Below, one piece after another: positions 36,901 to 47,800 of a DNA stretch of 64,000 nucleotides. The notes beneath the pieces were generated by a model. It did no database searches. It saw nothing but the letters and a program-made list of their open reading frames with translations, and was not told the origin of the DNA. A program made the position numbers and the translations under genes. Every line of letters starts with the position of its first letter. Position 1 is the first letter of the stretch. The DNA lies in NCBI GenBank assembly GCA_903813345.2, contig CAIIXF020000012.1:14366932-14430931 (forward strand). The letters are read 5' to 3'. The stretch comes from Owenia fusiformis (Eukaryota > Annelida > Polychaeta > Sabellida > Oweniidae).

Positions 36901-39900
36901 AGGTGGTTGAGGTTACATTGTTATTCCTTTGGCGATATGCCTGCTTGTGTAGGGCATTAACGTCCTCTTTTGTGGTTTTTGTTATGCCCTCTGCTTGAGC
37001 GGATGATTGAATTTGATACCTGGCATAGTCCAGTAATTTCTTGAGGTCCCAATTGTTTGACGGATTTAGTGCCTTTTTTCGCAAGGTGTCATCAGTGGTG
37101 CCGACGATGATTTGCCGTTTCACCTCGATATCCTCCTGGTCGTTGAAGTCGCAGTTTACGCTTTGTGATCTCAGGCGTGTGTAAAACTGCATGATGGTTT
37201 CAGATTCCTCTTGTTTGAGCATCCTGAATGATATAATTTCAAAGTCAATATTCTTCCTTGGTTCGAAATACTCCAAGAGGTTCTGTTTTGCTGATTCGAA
37301 GTCATCATCCGATCCAGTGTTTCCCAATGTTTCGAATAGATCATGGAGTTGAGGACCTCCAAAATGCAATAGCATTGCCCTTTGCCTTTTTGCATTGGTA
37401 ATGTTTTCAGCGACTAGAAACGTCTCGAATCGCCGAATCCATTTCTTCCAAGCGGTGGATGCGTTGGTTTGATGGATGTCAAATGGTGGGAACGTGATGC
37501 CGTTACTCCTCGTCGCCATTGTAATGATCTGATAGATCGGTAAATATTGATTGGTTATTGGTTATTGATGTGAGTCTATAGAATATAATAATGACAAGCA
37601 CAAGATGTAGTGTGTTCACTCATGGTGTATATTCGTATAACTGATGAACCAGGATGTCTCCTGGTAAGATGATACATATGGGTACATGTGGTCAGTGGTC
37701 AGTTAGTACAACATATGGTATTATATAAATGAGGTCATTACACTTATGTATTCTGTTGTATTGATTATTAGAAATGAATTTGATTTCTGTATAAAAAACT
37801 CTTAATGAATTTCAATTTTGAGGATGCTGCAAGTTATAATGCAATCAGTCAATTCGGTAGTATTTGTTAATAGGGGTGTGAATGGGTGTCAAATGTTTTG
37901 CTGAATTATTAGCGGTTTCAAACTCTTAAACTCTCAAAAACGTTTTGTAATCTTTCGGATTAAACTTCACTTTAAGAAAAAACATGGTCGTTGTATAATT
38001 TGTGTTTTCAAATTAAACCCCACACCAGTGCTTTCGGATATAAGGCCTCAACTTGAAAAAGAATATGGTTGATGTATTGATGTATCGATTGTGTTTTAAG
38101 AGAAGAACTCACATCCAAACAGAATATGCTCTATGTATCAATTGTGTTTTTGAAGATAAGAACTCACCTCGAAACAGAATATGGTCTATGTATCAATTGT
38201 GTATTAGGATAATTTGTTTTCAGTTAAGGTCTCATCTTGAAAAATAATTTGGTTGATGTATCAATTGTGTTTTCAGAAAAGAACTCACCTCGAAACAGAA
38301 TATGGTCTATGTATCAATTGTGTATTAGGATAATTTGTTTTCAGTTAAGGTCTCATCTTGAAAAATAATTTGGTTGATGTATCAATTGTGTTTTCAGAAA
38401 AGAACTCACCTCGAAACAGAATATGGTCTATGTATCAATTGTGTATTAGGATAATTTGTTTTCAGTTAAGGTCTCATCTTGAAAAATAATTTGGTTGATG
38501 TATCAATTGTGTTTTCAGAAAAGAACTCACTTCGAGACAAAATATGGTCTATGTGTAAATTGTGTTTTAAGATAAGAACTCACCTTTAAACAGAATATGC
38601 TCTATGTATCAATTGTGTTTTAAGATAAGAACTCACCTCGAAACAGAATATGGTCTATGTATCAATTTTGCTTTAGGATAATTTGTTTTCAGTTAAGGTC
38701 TCAACTTGAAAAATAATTTGGTTGATGTATCAATTGTGTTTTCAGAAAAGAACTCACCTCGAAACAGAATATGGTCTATTTATCAATTGTGTTTTCAGAT
38801 AAGGCCTCAACTTGAAAAAGAATATGGGACGTTCAACGATTTTAGTGTTTTAGTCGCCAGAGTTCACCATGATAAAGCTGCTCGAATAAATGAATACTTC
38901 TACAAGGTAACCGTTTTATTATTAAACTCATGGGCGTAGCCAGGGGGATGCGATGGGTGCGATAGCCCACATAAAAAGAAAAATCAATATTGCAAAGTTG
39001 TTGTAAAAGCATTAGCGAATTATCGTTCGAAATGCTTAGAATATACCATATACAAAATGTAAAGGATTGGTATCGATATGGCGAATTGAATTCAACATTG
39101 TTTTTCTCTCAAACCAATTATTGAAAACATTCTTTAAAAACACTCGCCTTTATGTAATGGTCACTGATTGACAACAATTTAAATCAAAAATTATTTATAC
39201 ACATTTTATATTATTGTTTTTGTGAACAGTTTTTGTTTTTACTTATAATTGTTTTTTGTTCCTTTCTATCAATTCTTGAGAATGAAATAAAAGATCTTTC
39301 CGAACCTGCTTGTTGGAACAAAATATCCAATAGAACATTTTCTTAGTGTTATAGTTATACAATGTTATACAAAGGATAGTTTGGTTCATTTAAGAAAAAG
39401 TATTAAAAACCAAAATAGATAAAATTTAAAGTAAAACTTTTATTTCATTTAAAAGATACTTTTTTAAATGTACAATTACAATATTGAAAGACCTAAACAC
39501 GTTGTGTATATGTCATTTTGTTCCAATCAGGTTCGGATGGATGTTCCATTTCATTCCGAAAATGTGATCCCTTATGTGTTTTCCAAAACAACATAGAGAA
39601 ATGTATAAAAAATTCAAATTAAATTTCACCATTCAATAGATGATCATTAAATTGACGATGTATAAAATTTTCAGAATTCTTTGATGATTGGTTTAAGAGA
39701 AACATTTGTTCAATTCAGTTCGCCATATCGATACCAATATCTTTGAAAAATTTCCGGGGGTGAGCCCCCTTATCTCCCATTTCGGGTCTCGCTTCGCTCG
39801 CAGAGATGCAAACCCAAAAGATCCCACCCCCTTTGACAACTGCTTGCTACACTCATGAAACTGGAGCTGAAAAAACTCTCATAAAAATAAGCACCACTGT

Positions 39901-40248
39901 AGAATGATGCAAAACCTTTTTTTTAAATGTCAAAACTTGAAACAACAATTATTGCAGTACAAGTACAAGTACAAGTAATTAGCATGAGTCCCAATATCTT
40001 TGAGTGAAGTGAGTGCGCCATAAATGCTATGATAAACTATCTCTCTTATTCAGCCCAAATGTTTCATTTTTTATGAATATTTTCAGGTAAAGACATCAAA
40101 AGGAAGGTCGGGATTTGTTCACATCAATGTTGTCATAGCAACTGGAAAAAATGACGGGGAAATGGATTTTTTGATGGAAAAGAAAAAGGATAAGGATGAC
40201 TGTTTGACGGTTATCAAAAATCCGTTCGTGAAAGAGACATCAGAATAG
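30912..40248 (+). CDS. Secreted cystatin-like protein, 3 exons
   Basis: Exons 30912-31304, 38799-38906 and 40087-40248, both introns in phase 0; 220 aa plus stop. Exon 1 encodes a signal peptide (hydrophobic LFLISLLILVTIL), a very basic stretch and a Cys pair (CKAEC). The cystatin-type part begins near residue 120: DMLDKLNKIRPQLEKEYGTF, then the strand VARVHHDKAARINEYFYKV, then VHINVVIATG. Its shape fits a cystatin (helix, strands, NxYFxKV motif), but the inhibitory QxVxG loop is not seen; HHDKA stands at that place. Loss of that loop suggests a role other than papain-type protease inhibition. The family call is moderate. Intron 1 contains a Gypsy element and a junction minisatellite. AATAAA lies at 40665. 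Confidence 0.6.
31305..32976. other. Cystatin-like intron 1, left part
   Basis: AT-rich intron up to the Gypsy element. Nothing with coding character was seen on either strand. Confidence 0.5.
32977..33199 (-). repeat. 3' LTR of the Gypsy element
   Basis: 223 bp, bounded by TGTAATG and CATTACA. No difference from the 5' copy (37520-37742) was seen on reading. Confidence 0.92.
33542..37519 (-). CDS. Gypsy gag-pol polyprotein
   Basis: A single frame of 1325 residues. In order: gag-like N terminus; two zinc knuckles near residues 214-248; an aspartic protease motif (LLDTGSSVNVI, near 310); reverse transcriptase (YHQIELNPESR and NISDDIFIFG, near 530-600); RNase H (VHVDASPVGLSAILS); an HHCC-type zinc region; and the integrase core (SVDFSGPY, SDNGPPF). 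Gag and pol lie in one frame, without the frameshift many Ty3 elements use. The start codon lies directly at the 5' repeat. Confidence 0.95.
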   Translation of the reverse strand: MATRSNGITFPPFDIHQTNASTAWKKWIRRFETFLVAENITNAKRQRAMLLHFGGPQLHDLFETLGNTGSDDDFESAKQNLLEYFEPRKNIDFEIISFRMLKQEESETIMQFYTRLRSQSVNCDFNDQEDIEVKRQIIVGTTDDTLRKKALNPSNNWDLKKLLDYARYQIQSSAQAEGITKTTKEDVNALHKQAYRQRNNNVTSTTSNNQKSSTCGLCGGPYPHTSTCPAKGKHCGQCGRMNHFSKMCRSGQKPAPSQSQKVRQVTEHMANPDEAPINPSADYAFPLKSSPRCPHITLKLDNLDINFLLDTGSSVNVINNQTLQNLHPEPQLAPIRSPVYAFAGKEPLSFMGSFKTSLSYGSITITTTIHVIDDPSITPILSYEAARQLELINITYNLNHAGTPPVIQDILNNHSSILTGIGKLKDKQVKLHIDKTVPPVAQTHNRTPFHLRGKVEAEIESLLSHDIIEPVDGPTPWVSPIVIVNKKQSDQIRICTDMRSANTAIMRTRHFTPTMDDIIRQVNGATTFSKIDLNKGYHQIELNPESRYITTFQTHCGLYRYKRLNFGICSASEVFQDLVRQVLQGIPNQINISDDIFIFGKTTDDHNRALKAVLQRLDENNLTINSQKCEFSKSEISFFGHLFTKDGVKPDPVKVASILNMAQPTNAGEVRSYLGMINYCARFMKDLATITKPLRDLTLKHVKWTWTPTHQQAFDATKAALKSETCMAYFDPQLDTIVHVDASPVGLSAILSQNGKIMHYGSRSLTPVEARYSQTEREALGACWGIESNRLYLLGKPFTITTDHKPLVPMFSNPGANPPPRIQRWMLRLQDYTFTVVYKPGNNNPADYLSRHPLPTSGDEQLSQIAESYLNLVSEYDIPKAMTLAEVKSASATDPTLKWLRQIITSNQWHISQQPPDQAVNLRHMAIYAKVRDELSVTQDDIIIRGNLLVLPENLQSKAIELAHAGHQGATKTKSLLRTKFWFAYLNEQVEHKVKTCIPCQATTTNPPRDPIKMSELPPAPWTNLSVDFSGPYPSNEYVLVVKDDYSRYLDIAITTSTSSRAVIPKMDRMFSSFGTPRNLKSDNGPPFDSHEFAKFMTHNGINHHRVTPLWPESNGSVESTMKNINKVAQAAIVEGQNWKQQLFRWLRNHNATPHSTTGISPYEAMFNRKMYIGIPDLGPTPNPEIDHPLRTADQKRKAAMKTNAENHRSIKQHTIKVGDKVLCKDTKKGKLIPKYIPKPMTVTKVRGSTITAKNDDITRTRNSSFFKPLLQNPDPIPASRQPPQPQRNQEYHPNIPLRNEEDEIPEQHQRYPVRHNRGVPPHRL
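37520..37742 (-). repeat. 5' LTR of the Gypsy element
   Basis: 223 bp; same sequence as the 3' copy by eye. The gag-pol start codon follows at once, overlapping the presumed primer site. Confidence 0.92.
38036..38830 (+). repeat. Minisatellite made of the exon 2 splice acceptor of the cystatin-like gene
   Basis: About 13 units of roughly 55-65 bp, some in a higher-order pair of about 120 bp. Each unit has a TTTTCAG-like acceptor followed by a variant of the exon 2 start (AAGGCCTCAACTTGAAAAAG) and a GTATCAATTGTG spacer. The last unit carries the real acceptor (38797-38798) and continues into the exon. Confidence 0.85.
38931..39830. mobile_element. Diverged fold-back element in cystatin-like intron 2
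   Basis: Inverted blocks: GGTATCGATATGGCGAATTG near 39071 with its inverse near 39727, and CCGAACCTG with GGAACAAAAT near 39302 with its inverse near 39508. The left edge reads GGGCGTAGCCAGGGGG and the right part has GGGGGTGAGCCCCC. No coding frame; target duplication not determined. Confidence 0.5.
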
Positions 40249-41204
40249 AGGAATTCTTCCAAATATAATTTACACCGAAATAATCACTAGTGACAAGATG
40301 GCACGTGATCCATAATTTGAATGATTGTCCAACGATTATACAAGTTGTTACACACAAGAAATGCGACCCTTTGATCCCGGAATAACTTTTCAATTATGAT
40401 GGAATTTTACACTCTCGAAGCTGAATACGCCAAATAACGTTTGTTTTAACACTTATTGGTAACAGATAATTAACACGTTTTAGTGTTCATGAGTATTAAA
40501 TATTAATTAACACATTTTTATGTTAACCAAATCGTTTATCGATATCGACATTTCAGTGTTTGTTTTAACACATTTCTGTGTTTGTTTTAACACATTTCTG
40601 TGTTTGTTTATATCATATTGGATTTAAATCATACATTATAACGTGTTATTGTGTTTTTATTTTTAATAAAACGTATTTTGAGACTTGCAACAGATAATTG
40701 ATACGAAAACGTTTCTTCTTCCAATAAAGACGCAAAAAATATATTGCCTGACAATTATTCAAGAACTTCAATGTTCACAATATTTTCTCTGATCAATGCC
40801 GATTTCAGATACAAATTCCCCGACAAATTCCTGATGATCAAGATCGGATATTTCTGATATCTTTTCAAAAGTTTAAAGTGTTATTATAAGTCTCCATTTT
40901 ATTCATCAGTTGAATCTAATAAATCATTCACTTCAACCCTTGATAACACAACTCCCAGATCACCATTTACATTTGTGAGACTGTTTTCTTTGAAAGATTG
41001 ATTGAATCTGCTGACATGTTGTTTTACAGTAGATGGCGCTGCAGAGCTTAAAGAGTAGTTTATGTTTTAGAAATAGGACTGCTGATTGCAGAGTTACAAT
41101 TTATGCTCCTTTGAAAAGATTTTAAAAACTTTGTTTGAAAATCATACCATTGACAGAAATTACCACATTGACGATATAGCTTTGGCTTTTTAAGAAGAGC
41201 ACTC
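40249..41204. other. 3' flank of the cystatin-like gene
   Basis: A short array of GTGTTTGTTTTAACACATTT units lies at about 40556-40612, and AATAAA at 40665-40670. No gene was seen. Confidence 0.5.
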
Positions 41205-41575
41205 CCCAGTCAGTGCATTGTGAAAAACTAAAAGAACTGTAAAATAATGTGTGTGCAAAATTAACAAACTGAAATGCTCTAAGCTGATTGGTTGAATTGG
41301 TGGAATAGCACTCCTCAGTCAGTGCATTATAAAAGAACAGTAAAATAATGTGTGTGCAAAATTAACAAACTGAAATGCTCTAAGCTGATTGGTTGAATTG
41401 GTGGAATAGCACTCCTCAGTCAGTGCATTATAAAAGAACAGTAAAATCATGTGTGTGCAAAATTAACGCACTGAAATGCTCTAAGCTGATTGGTTGAATT
41501 GGTGGAATAGCACTCATCAGTCAGTGCATTGTAAAATCATGTGTGTGCAAAATTAACGCACTGAAATGCTCTAAG
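41205..41575. repeat. Tandem repeat, about 100-bp unit, nearly 4 copies
   Basis: Units carrying TGTGTGCAAAATTAAC, TGAAATGCTCTAAGC and AGCACTCCTCAGTCAGTGCA, spaced about 100, 101 and 90 bp. It lies downstream of vWA gene 2, not on a splice junction that was recognised. Confidence 0.85.
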
Positions 41576-41811
41576 CTTGGTATGTTTGAATTTGACAGAA
41601 CCTCAATGACAAAAGCACTCAATTTGTTTCCACACTGTTAAATGTATACCACTTCCGGTGGTGATAAAAACTATTTCTGGAAAAAAAACGAAATCGGGTC
41701 TGAGATGAGACCGGTGAGAAATAGTAAACATTACGCATGAAAGAAAATAAGTTCACGACATAAAATACCCATTTGTATGAAACATGCTATTTGTAGTAGT
41801 TATTTAGGTTA

Positions 41812-41817
41812 TTTATT
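41812..41817 (-). terminator. Poly(A) signal of vWA gene 2
   Basis: AATAAA on the minus strand, about 32 nt past the stop codon of vWA gene 2. Confidence 0.5.
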
Positions 41818-41848
41818 TACTTTAGTTTTATACACAATATATGTTATT

Positions 41849-44800
41849 TTACGCGCTGCATGTGTATGTTTTGTCCAATAAAGACAAGACATTGTTGACC
41901 GCCAACTGAAAACTTTGTTGCGTCAGGAAACCCTGTTGGACGCCAGGAATAAGGAAATCTGGGGACGAAGGTAGAAATTTAAATTCATTGCTGCCGTCTT
42001 TATCTCGGTTATTCCAGAGTTTTATTAACAAAATATCGACACCTTTTTCCTTTAGAGCTGCTGCTCTGTCGATCGTACGTATGCTTAACCTGCCTGGTGA
42101 CGTCATACCATCGTAAAAGATAATAGCCAAATCGGGATATTCATTATCGGGCCGATCACCAAGCTCTACATTATCCACGAAGTAAAAGTTGTCCATTTGC
42201 TCAAACACTTTAGGGGTATTCGTTTTACACACTTTCTTGCTCATATCTAAATTATCAAGGGCTTGAAGTATTATTTCTGCTCCATTGTTGTCTCCGAAAT
42301 GTGCGGGGTAAAATGCAGGATATACGTCTTCGTCAAATGTAAATGCGCTAATATGGGTAGTTCCCGATTTCACCTGCCGCACTATCTCCTTCGCCAACTG
42401 TAATAGAAATCAACATAAAGAAGCACGTTGGTTATCGCAAACAATTTCAAACGATTCTAACTTGAATTATGAATATTTTTTGATCATGAACATGGGTGTA
42501 TCTTTTAGATCCATTTGTTATCTTCAAGAAAAGTATATATAATGATAATTTAGTTAATCAGACCTAAGTGATATTGAAGGGGCAATGGACCAATCAACAT
42601 ACTTTTTCAAAAATGTTGACCTAATTTTCACCAAAAATGCAACCTATTATTATATTGTTGAATGCATAATTAGAATGTGCTTTGAGACATGTTCGATTTC
42701 CTAAAAGGAAAATTTGATTGCTCCAGGGACTTTAAAGATATTCAATTTGGATGACCAAAATGAACTGAAACCAATGGATAGCATGAGATTTTTCAATGGA
42801 GAAATAACATGGGGAACACTTATCTTAATGCAATTAAGTTTTTCTTTCAAGAACTATTTGATACATCAAAATAAAGAATAGTAATGCATTAAACATTGTA
42901 AAAAATGATTGCATTTTTGGTGAAAATGGGGTCAACATCTTCAAAATGGGGTCAAAAAGTGTGTTGTTGGGTTAATTGCTAGTTAAATATCTCCGAGTTG
43001 GTTTGAATTTATTATTACTGTGCATAATTTTCTTTGAGATAATGAATTGATCTAAAAGATAAACTTGCCTTCATTGTCAGAAAATACTCATAATCCAAGA
43101 TATAACCTTCTGAAATTGTTTGCGATAACCCACGTGCTCCTTTGTTGTAATTTTAGCGATTAGAAACCATGGCGTTTGTGTCCCGAATTCTTGGCTCGGG
43201 TTGAAATAGACGTGGGTTTCGAAGCAAGCAATGAACTTAAGTACAGAAACGCCATATCATAGCTCAGGGGAAACAAAACGGGAGATTTTTGATAAAACGA
43301 TCCAGTCGTTGAAGTCACAAATCGCTTTTTACTTTGCCAGGGGCTATGTCTGTATGTCGTACATGCAACGAATGCACCCTGGAATAGCCTGACTACGGTA
43401 AAGACAGATACCGTTGTCACAAATGGCGGACATAACCGTCGCTTCAATTATATTTTCATGAACTGTATGGTTAATAAAGCACCTAGACTAAACTCCTTTG
43501 AAACAACAATCAAGCAAAGTGTCTTATACTCATTGTACATTTAATAATGTTCTACCATCGAAATAAAGTCTTTCATTTAACCGATCAAAATGAGATACGG
43601 GACAACGGACACTGTAATTACCAGGGGTCGTTGTCTTTCTAAATTACTCAAATTCAGATTCCGTTGTCATTGAGGATATCGAAGTCGTTATATTGTGGCG
43701 ATTCACGACCAAATTTGATCGAAAATAGGATTTCATATGATACATTATCACAAGAGCTTAATGCATGCACAGAATTAGCGACGATAAAATCCCATGAAAT
43801 GAGGACCAAGTGATTAAACAGTTGAAGCGACGGTTATGTCCGCCATTTGTGACAACGGTATCTGACTTTACCGTAGTCAGGCTATTCCGGTGTGAGATGG
43901 GTGTATACAGGGTGTCCCGAAAGTATGGGGCCCCCCCCTAGGCAGACATATTCCAGTGCCCTCATAGTATGTGTCATATATCATTTTAAAGCTTATCCAA
44001 AGTTACATTGATTCGCCAAGTATCATGGTTTAACTCCCGAATGGGAAAAAGTTACAGTCATTTTAAAAGTTAGTGTTTTGTCAAAATAAAGTTCAATTTT
44101 ACACCACATTACTAGTCAATGTGTCACCCCCTTGGCCATGTTAACAGCAGCAATTATTTTCAGATATGACCTTAAACGCCCTTCAAATAGGGGTGTGGGA
44201 TTTTATAACCCTCTTAAAACCTGTTAAGGGACTTTAGAAGAGTTTCCTTAGAGTTTCTACCCTCACCGTTCTCTTTTTCCAACTCAATATCCCTCCGACC
44301 CGAAATGAATTGCTGCTGTTAAGATGGCCCAGGAGGACACATTGACCAGTGATTTGGTGTAAAATTGAACTTAATTTTGACCAAACACTAAATTTTCAAA
44401 TGCCTGTAATTTTTTCACATTTGAGAGTTGAACCATGATACTTGGCGAATCAATGTAACTTTGGTTAAGCTTTCAAATGATATATAACACATACTATGAC
44501 GACACTGGTATATGTCTGCCTAGGGGGGGGGGCCCATACTTTCGGGACACCCTGTATATTTCGTTGCATAGTGTATACACAACACATATTACATGTAACA
44601 GTGAAACGCAGGCTGTCTTTGTAAAAATAATGATTAATCCTTTGGCCACCCAGAGGAATACGAATACGTATAGCCTTTTTATTTTTGAGTGAAGCCACTC
44701 AGTAAAATTACGATTTCTCTGTAACCTGATATCAAATCAAGATCATGTGTTCCTGACACGTTTGGGCGTACGAGAATAACAACGTTTACCCAAAGTTTGG

Positions 44801-47800
44801 ACGCAAAATTGACGTAATTCATGACTGAAATCGGGAAGACAAAATTTGAGATTCACAAACTAAATTGCTTGTGAAAACTATTTACAAAATTGTTCCAGAG
44901 GCTCTAATCTACTTGGCTAAGGTTTTATTTGAAGATACATTCCCTTATTAAGCAGGTAGATGGTCATACAGAACATGGAAGCAACGGCTTTGTTGAAAAT
45001 TTTCTATATTTCAGTTTGAACATGTTATTAGATGTCACGTAAGCCAGTTTTTATATGGGGATTATATGTACTTTACTTGTCTACATGAACGTAAATCATT
45101 ACATAAAATCTGCAGTCTTCCGGGTTTTATCTGGGTTTGTAATGTCTTATTGGGGCTTTTCGACATTAAAAAAACCTTACCTAAATGGACTTGTGTCTCG
45201 GGAACATTTTTGTAATTGTAAATAGTTATTATAAACAATTTTGAAAGAATATCATTTTTTGTCTTCCCGATTTCAGTTATGAATTACGTCAATTTGACGT
45301 GAAAACATTGGGTAGAAGTTGCCATTACCGTGTGCCCAAACGTGTCAGGAACACATAGATACTCGAATGATGTTGATTGGACATCAGGGTGCAGAGAAAT
45401 CGTAATTTTACTGAGTGGCTTTACGAAAAAATAAGCAGGATTATAGGCCACCTTAATTAACGCTACTTATTTAAATTAACTTACATAATCTATAATTTGA
45501 AATGAGTCTAATGGTTTATGATTACCACTTTAAAACTCATCTGAGCATCATATATTGTACAAGGGGGTCAAAAAACGGAAACCCAGCATTTTCCTAATAT
45601 CTATGTCATTTTAAAAAATTACTCAAATGTGTAACATATCAGGGAGTTATTTCCTAAATGGCAAAGATATAAGGAAAATGGTGTAAGAGCTACCTTTTTG
45701 ACCACCCTGTACAGTGTGTAAATAATAAATTGTCAAGGAATGAGATATAATATGGTTTCAACCAGCTTTGTGACGTAACGTATAAACTAAATGTTTTACC
45801 AAGGAGGATTGGCTCCCAGAATGCAACACCGATATTCTGCAAAACAATCACCTAGCGATAGCTTTGTTGGAGAGTATCGGGTCATTCTCCATGCAGTCGT
45901 ACAATTATACAGACACGAATAGCAAATGACGCATGCGTGGAGATTAAAGAATATCGAGTTGGAACCCTGGCTTCCAATCCTCCTTGATGTTTTACATAAT
46001 AGAAAATATAGGCTACCTCTCTTGCTAATTCTTTGTCTCCATCCCGTATACTGCAACTGGTGTCAAACCCAAATACGATATCAACACAAACTAGAAAATA
46101 TTTTCAAATTATGTTTCACAATTATAAAGCGGATTCTAATACCTCCACGGCTCTATTTTTTGTGTTGATCCTAAACATTTCTTTGTGGATTAGTCGCGTA
46201 TGAAAGATATTATATGATTTCTCTGTTCCATCTCTTTATCTCTTAAACTTTATATTTTATTACACTGCACGAAAAATATGGCAAGCTCGACTCTGTCATT
46301 GGATCACCATGTGTTAACATATAAAGCATGTTTCTATTTGGCGATAATATTATCAAAGATATCATTTTCATTTTTTTTATATCCAAGTTCATGTACAAAC
46401 ATGCTTATTCAATGTGATTTTGAAACTTTTGGAGTGAGGTGTAGAGTAAGGAAAATAAAGTAATTATAAGATTGGAAAAACAACAATACGGCTGTTGTGA
46501 GTGTATAAAATACTTACTATTCCCTGGGTCGTTCGCTATTGGATCTGGAAGCGTCGGTTTGCACCTAAAATCCTGACTGATCAATTGCGACAGAGTATTC
46601 AAACTCTCTCCGCTGTTCATTGATAAAAGATTGCGGCCGGGAATAATATTCGGAGATGGGATGCCTAAGAGTTCATCCATTCGAGCTACATTGCCGTATT
46701 GGTTTTGGAGTAAAACCATATAGACCAACAGATTGGGTACACTGTGTAATAATTGGATTGAGTCCTCAACCTTGAAAAAAATATAGAGTTTATTGTACTA
46801 GTATTTGGTTGGTAAGATGGTGAAGAGGCAAGGCACAGGCTTTCGCCTCAGAACTAGGTTCGATCCCAGTTCCAAGCGTTTCTTGCGGGCGATTAAGCTA
46901 GAATTAATGCACTGCGCAGAGTTGACTGTAACTGTTTATGACCCTTTACTTACCAGGATGAAGATGATAGTTCTTTTACATGGAGGATTGGCTCCAAAAC
47001 TGCAACATCGATAGTTTTGCCATAAATATTGGCATGTCGTGATTACAAAATTCGAATTGGCAAACAAGCGCCATGTTGTTCACTTCAACATTTGAATCGC
47101 GAAATAACAACAATTCCAAAACTCACAAAAAGTTATTGAGATATTGGTTTGAATGATTCTGACTTTTTTTCTTTGAATTTATATTCGGTTATAATTTCAG
47201 AAAAATAACGACATTTTGTCGTTTTCATTCCTGGAAAATATCGAGTTTCGATCCAGGGAGCCAATCCTCCTTGGTTTTTCAAAATTAACCAGGCATCTCA
47301 GCTGCCATCTTTATTTTGACTAGTAGTTTCATCAACGATTTCACATCAAATATTAACAGTGAAAAATTGATAATAGTTTTTGACACGGGGTATACCGTAT
47401 ATCCTCGGAAAATATGATATACGGGGTGGTCCAAAAAGGTGAACCCCTGCAATAGGCTATATTTTTCTAAATACATGCATGAATTGGCTCATATTATCAC
47501 ATGTTGTGGAGAAAGGTCTAACATTTTGGTTGATGCCATAATTTATTCTCAGTCTTAAATTTTGAAGAAATTACAAGAGTTTAACAAACATGTCTGAAAA
47601 TTAGATATTGTACAAAATTTTACAAATGTGATTCACGGAAATTGTTGAAACACATTGGATGATTTCAAGAGATACAAGTTTAAAACCCTACCATATGACA
47701 AAAGGGACACTATTCAAGCAGAAAACACATTTCACACTTTCATTCATCACTTTGAAGCAGTTTTAACTGTTCAACAGTTCACGGGTATGTTACCTACACT

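Larger units (their letters stand above)
32977..37742 (-). mobile_element. Gypsy/Ty3-type LTR retrotransposon, 4.8 kb
   Basis: Virus-like element in intron 1 of the cystatin-like gene, pointing opposite to it. It has 223-bp repeats at both ends and the 5-bp target duplication CTTAT (32972-32976, 37743-37747). Between them is one long frame, a likely primer site (TGGCGACGAGGAG) next to the 5' repeat, and a purine tract (AAAAGGGAGGGA) before the 3' repeat. It looks whole. The two end repeats appear identical by eye, so it is probably very young. Confidence 0.95.

Noticed and set aside
33431-37395. Several plus-strand open frames
   Set aside because: Antisense shadows of the Gypsy gag-pol frame.
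46795-46880. A true tRNA gene
   Set aside because: Only a B-box-like stretch and a weak A box; no complete cloverleaf could be drawn. Kept only as a possible SINE head.
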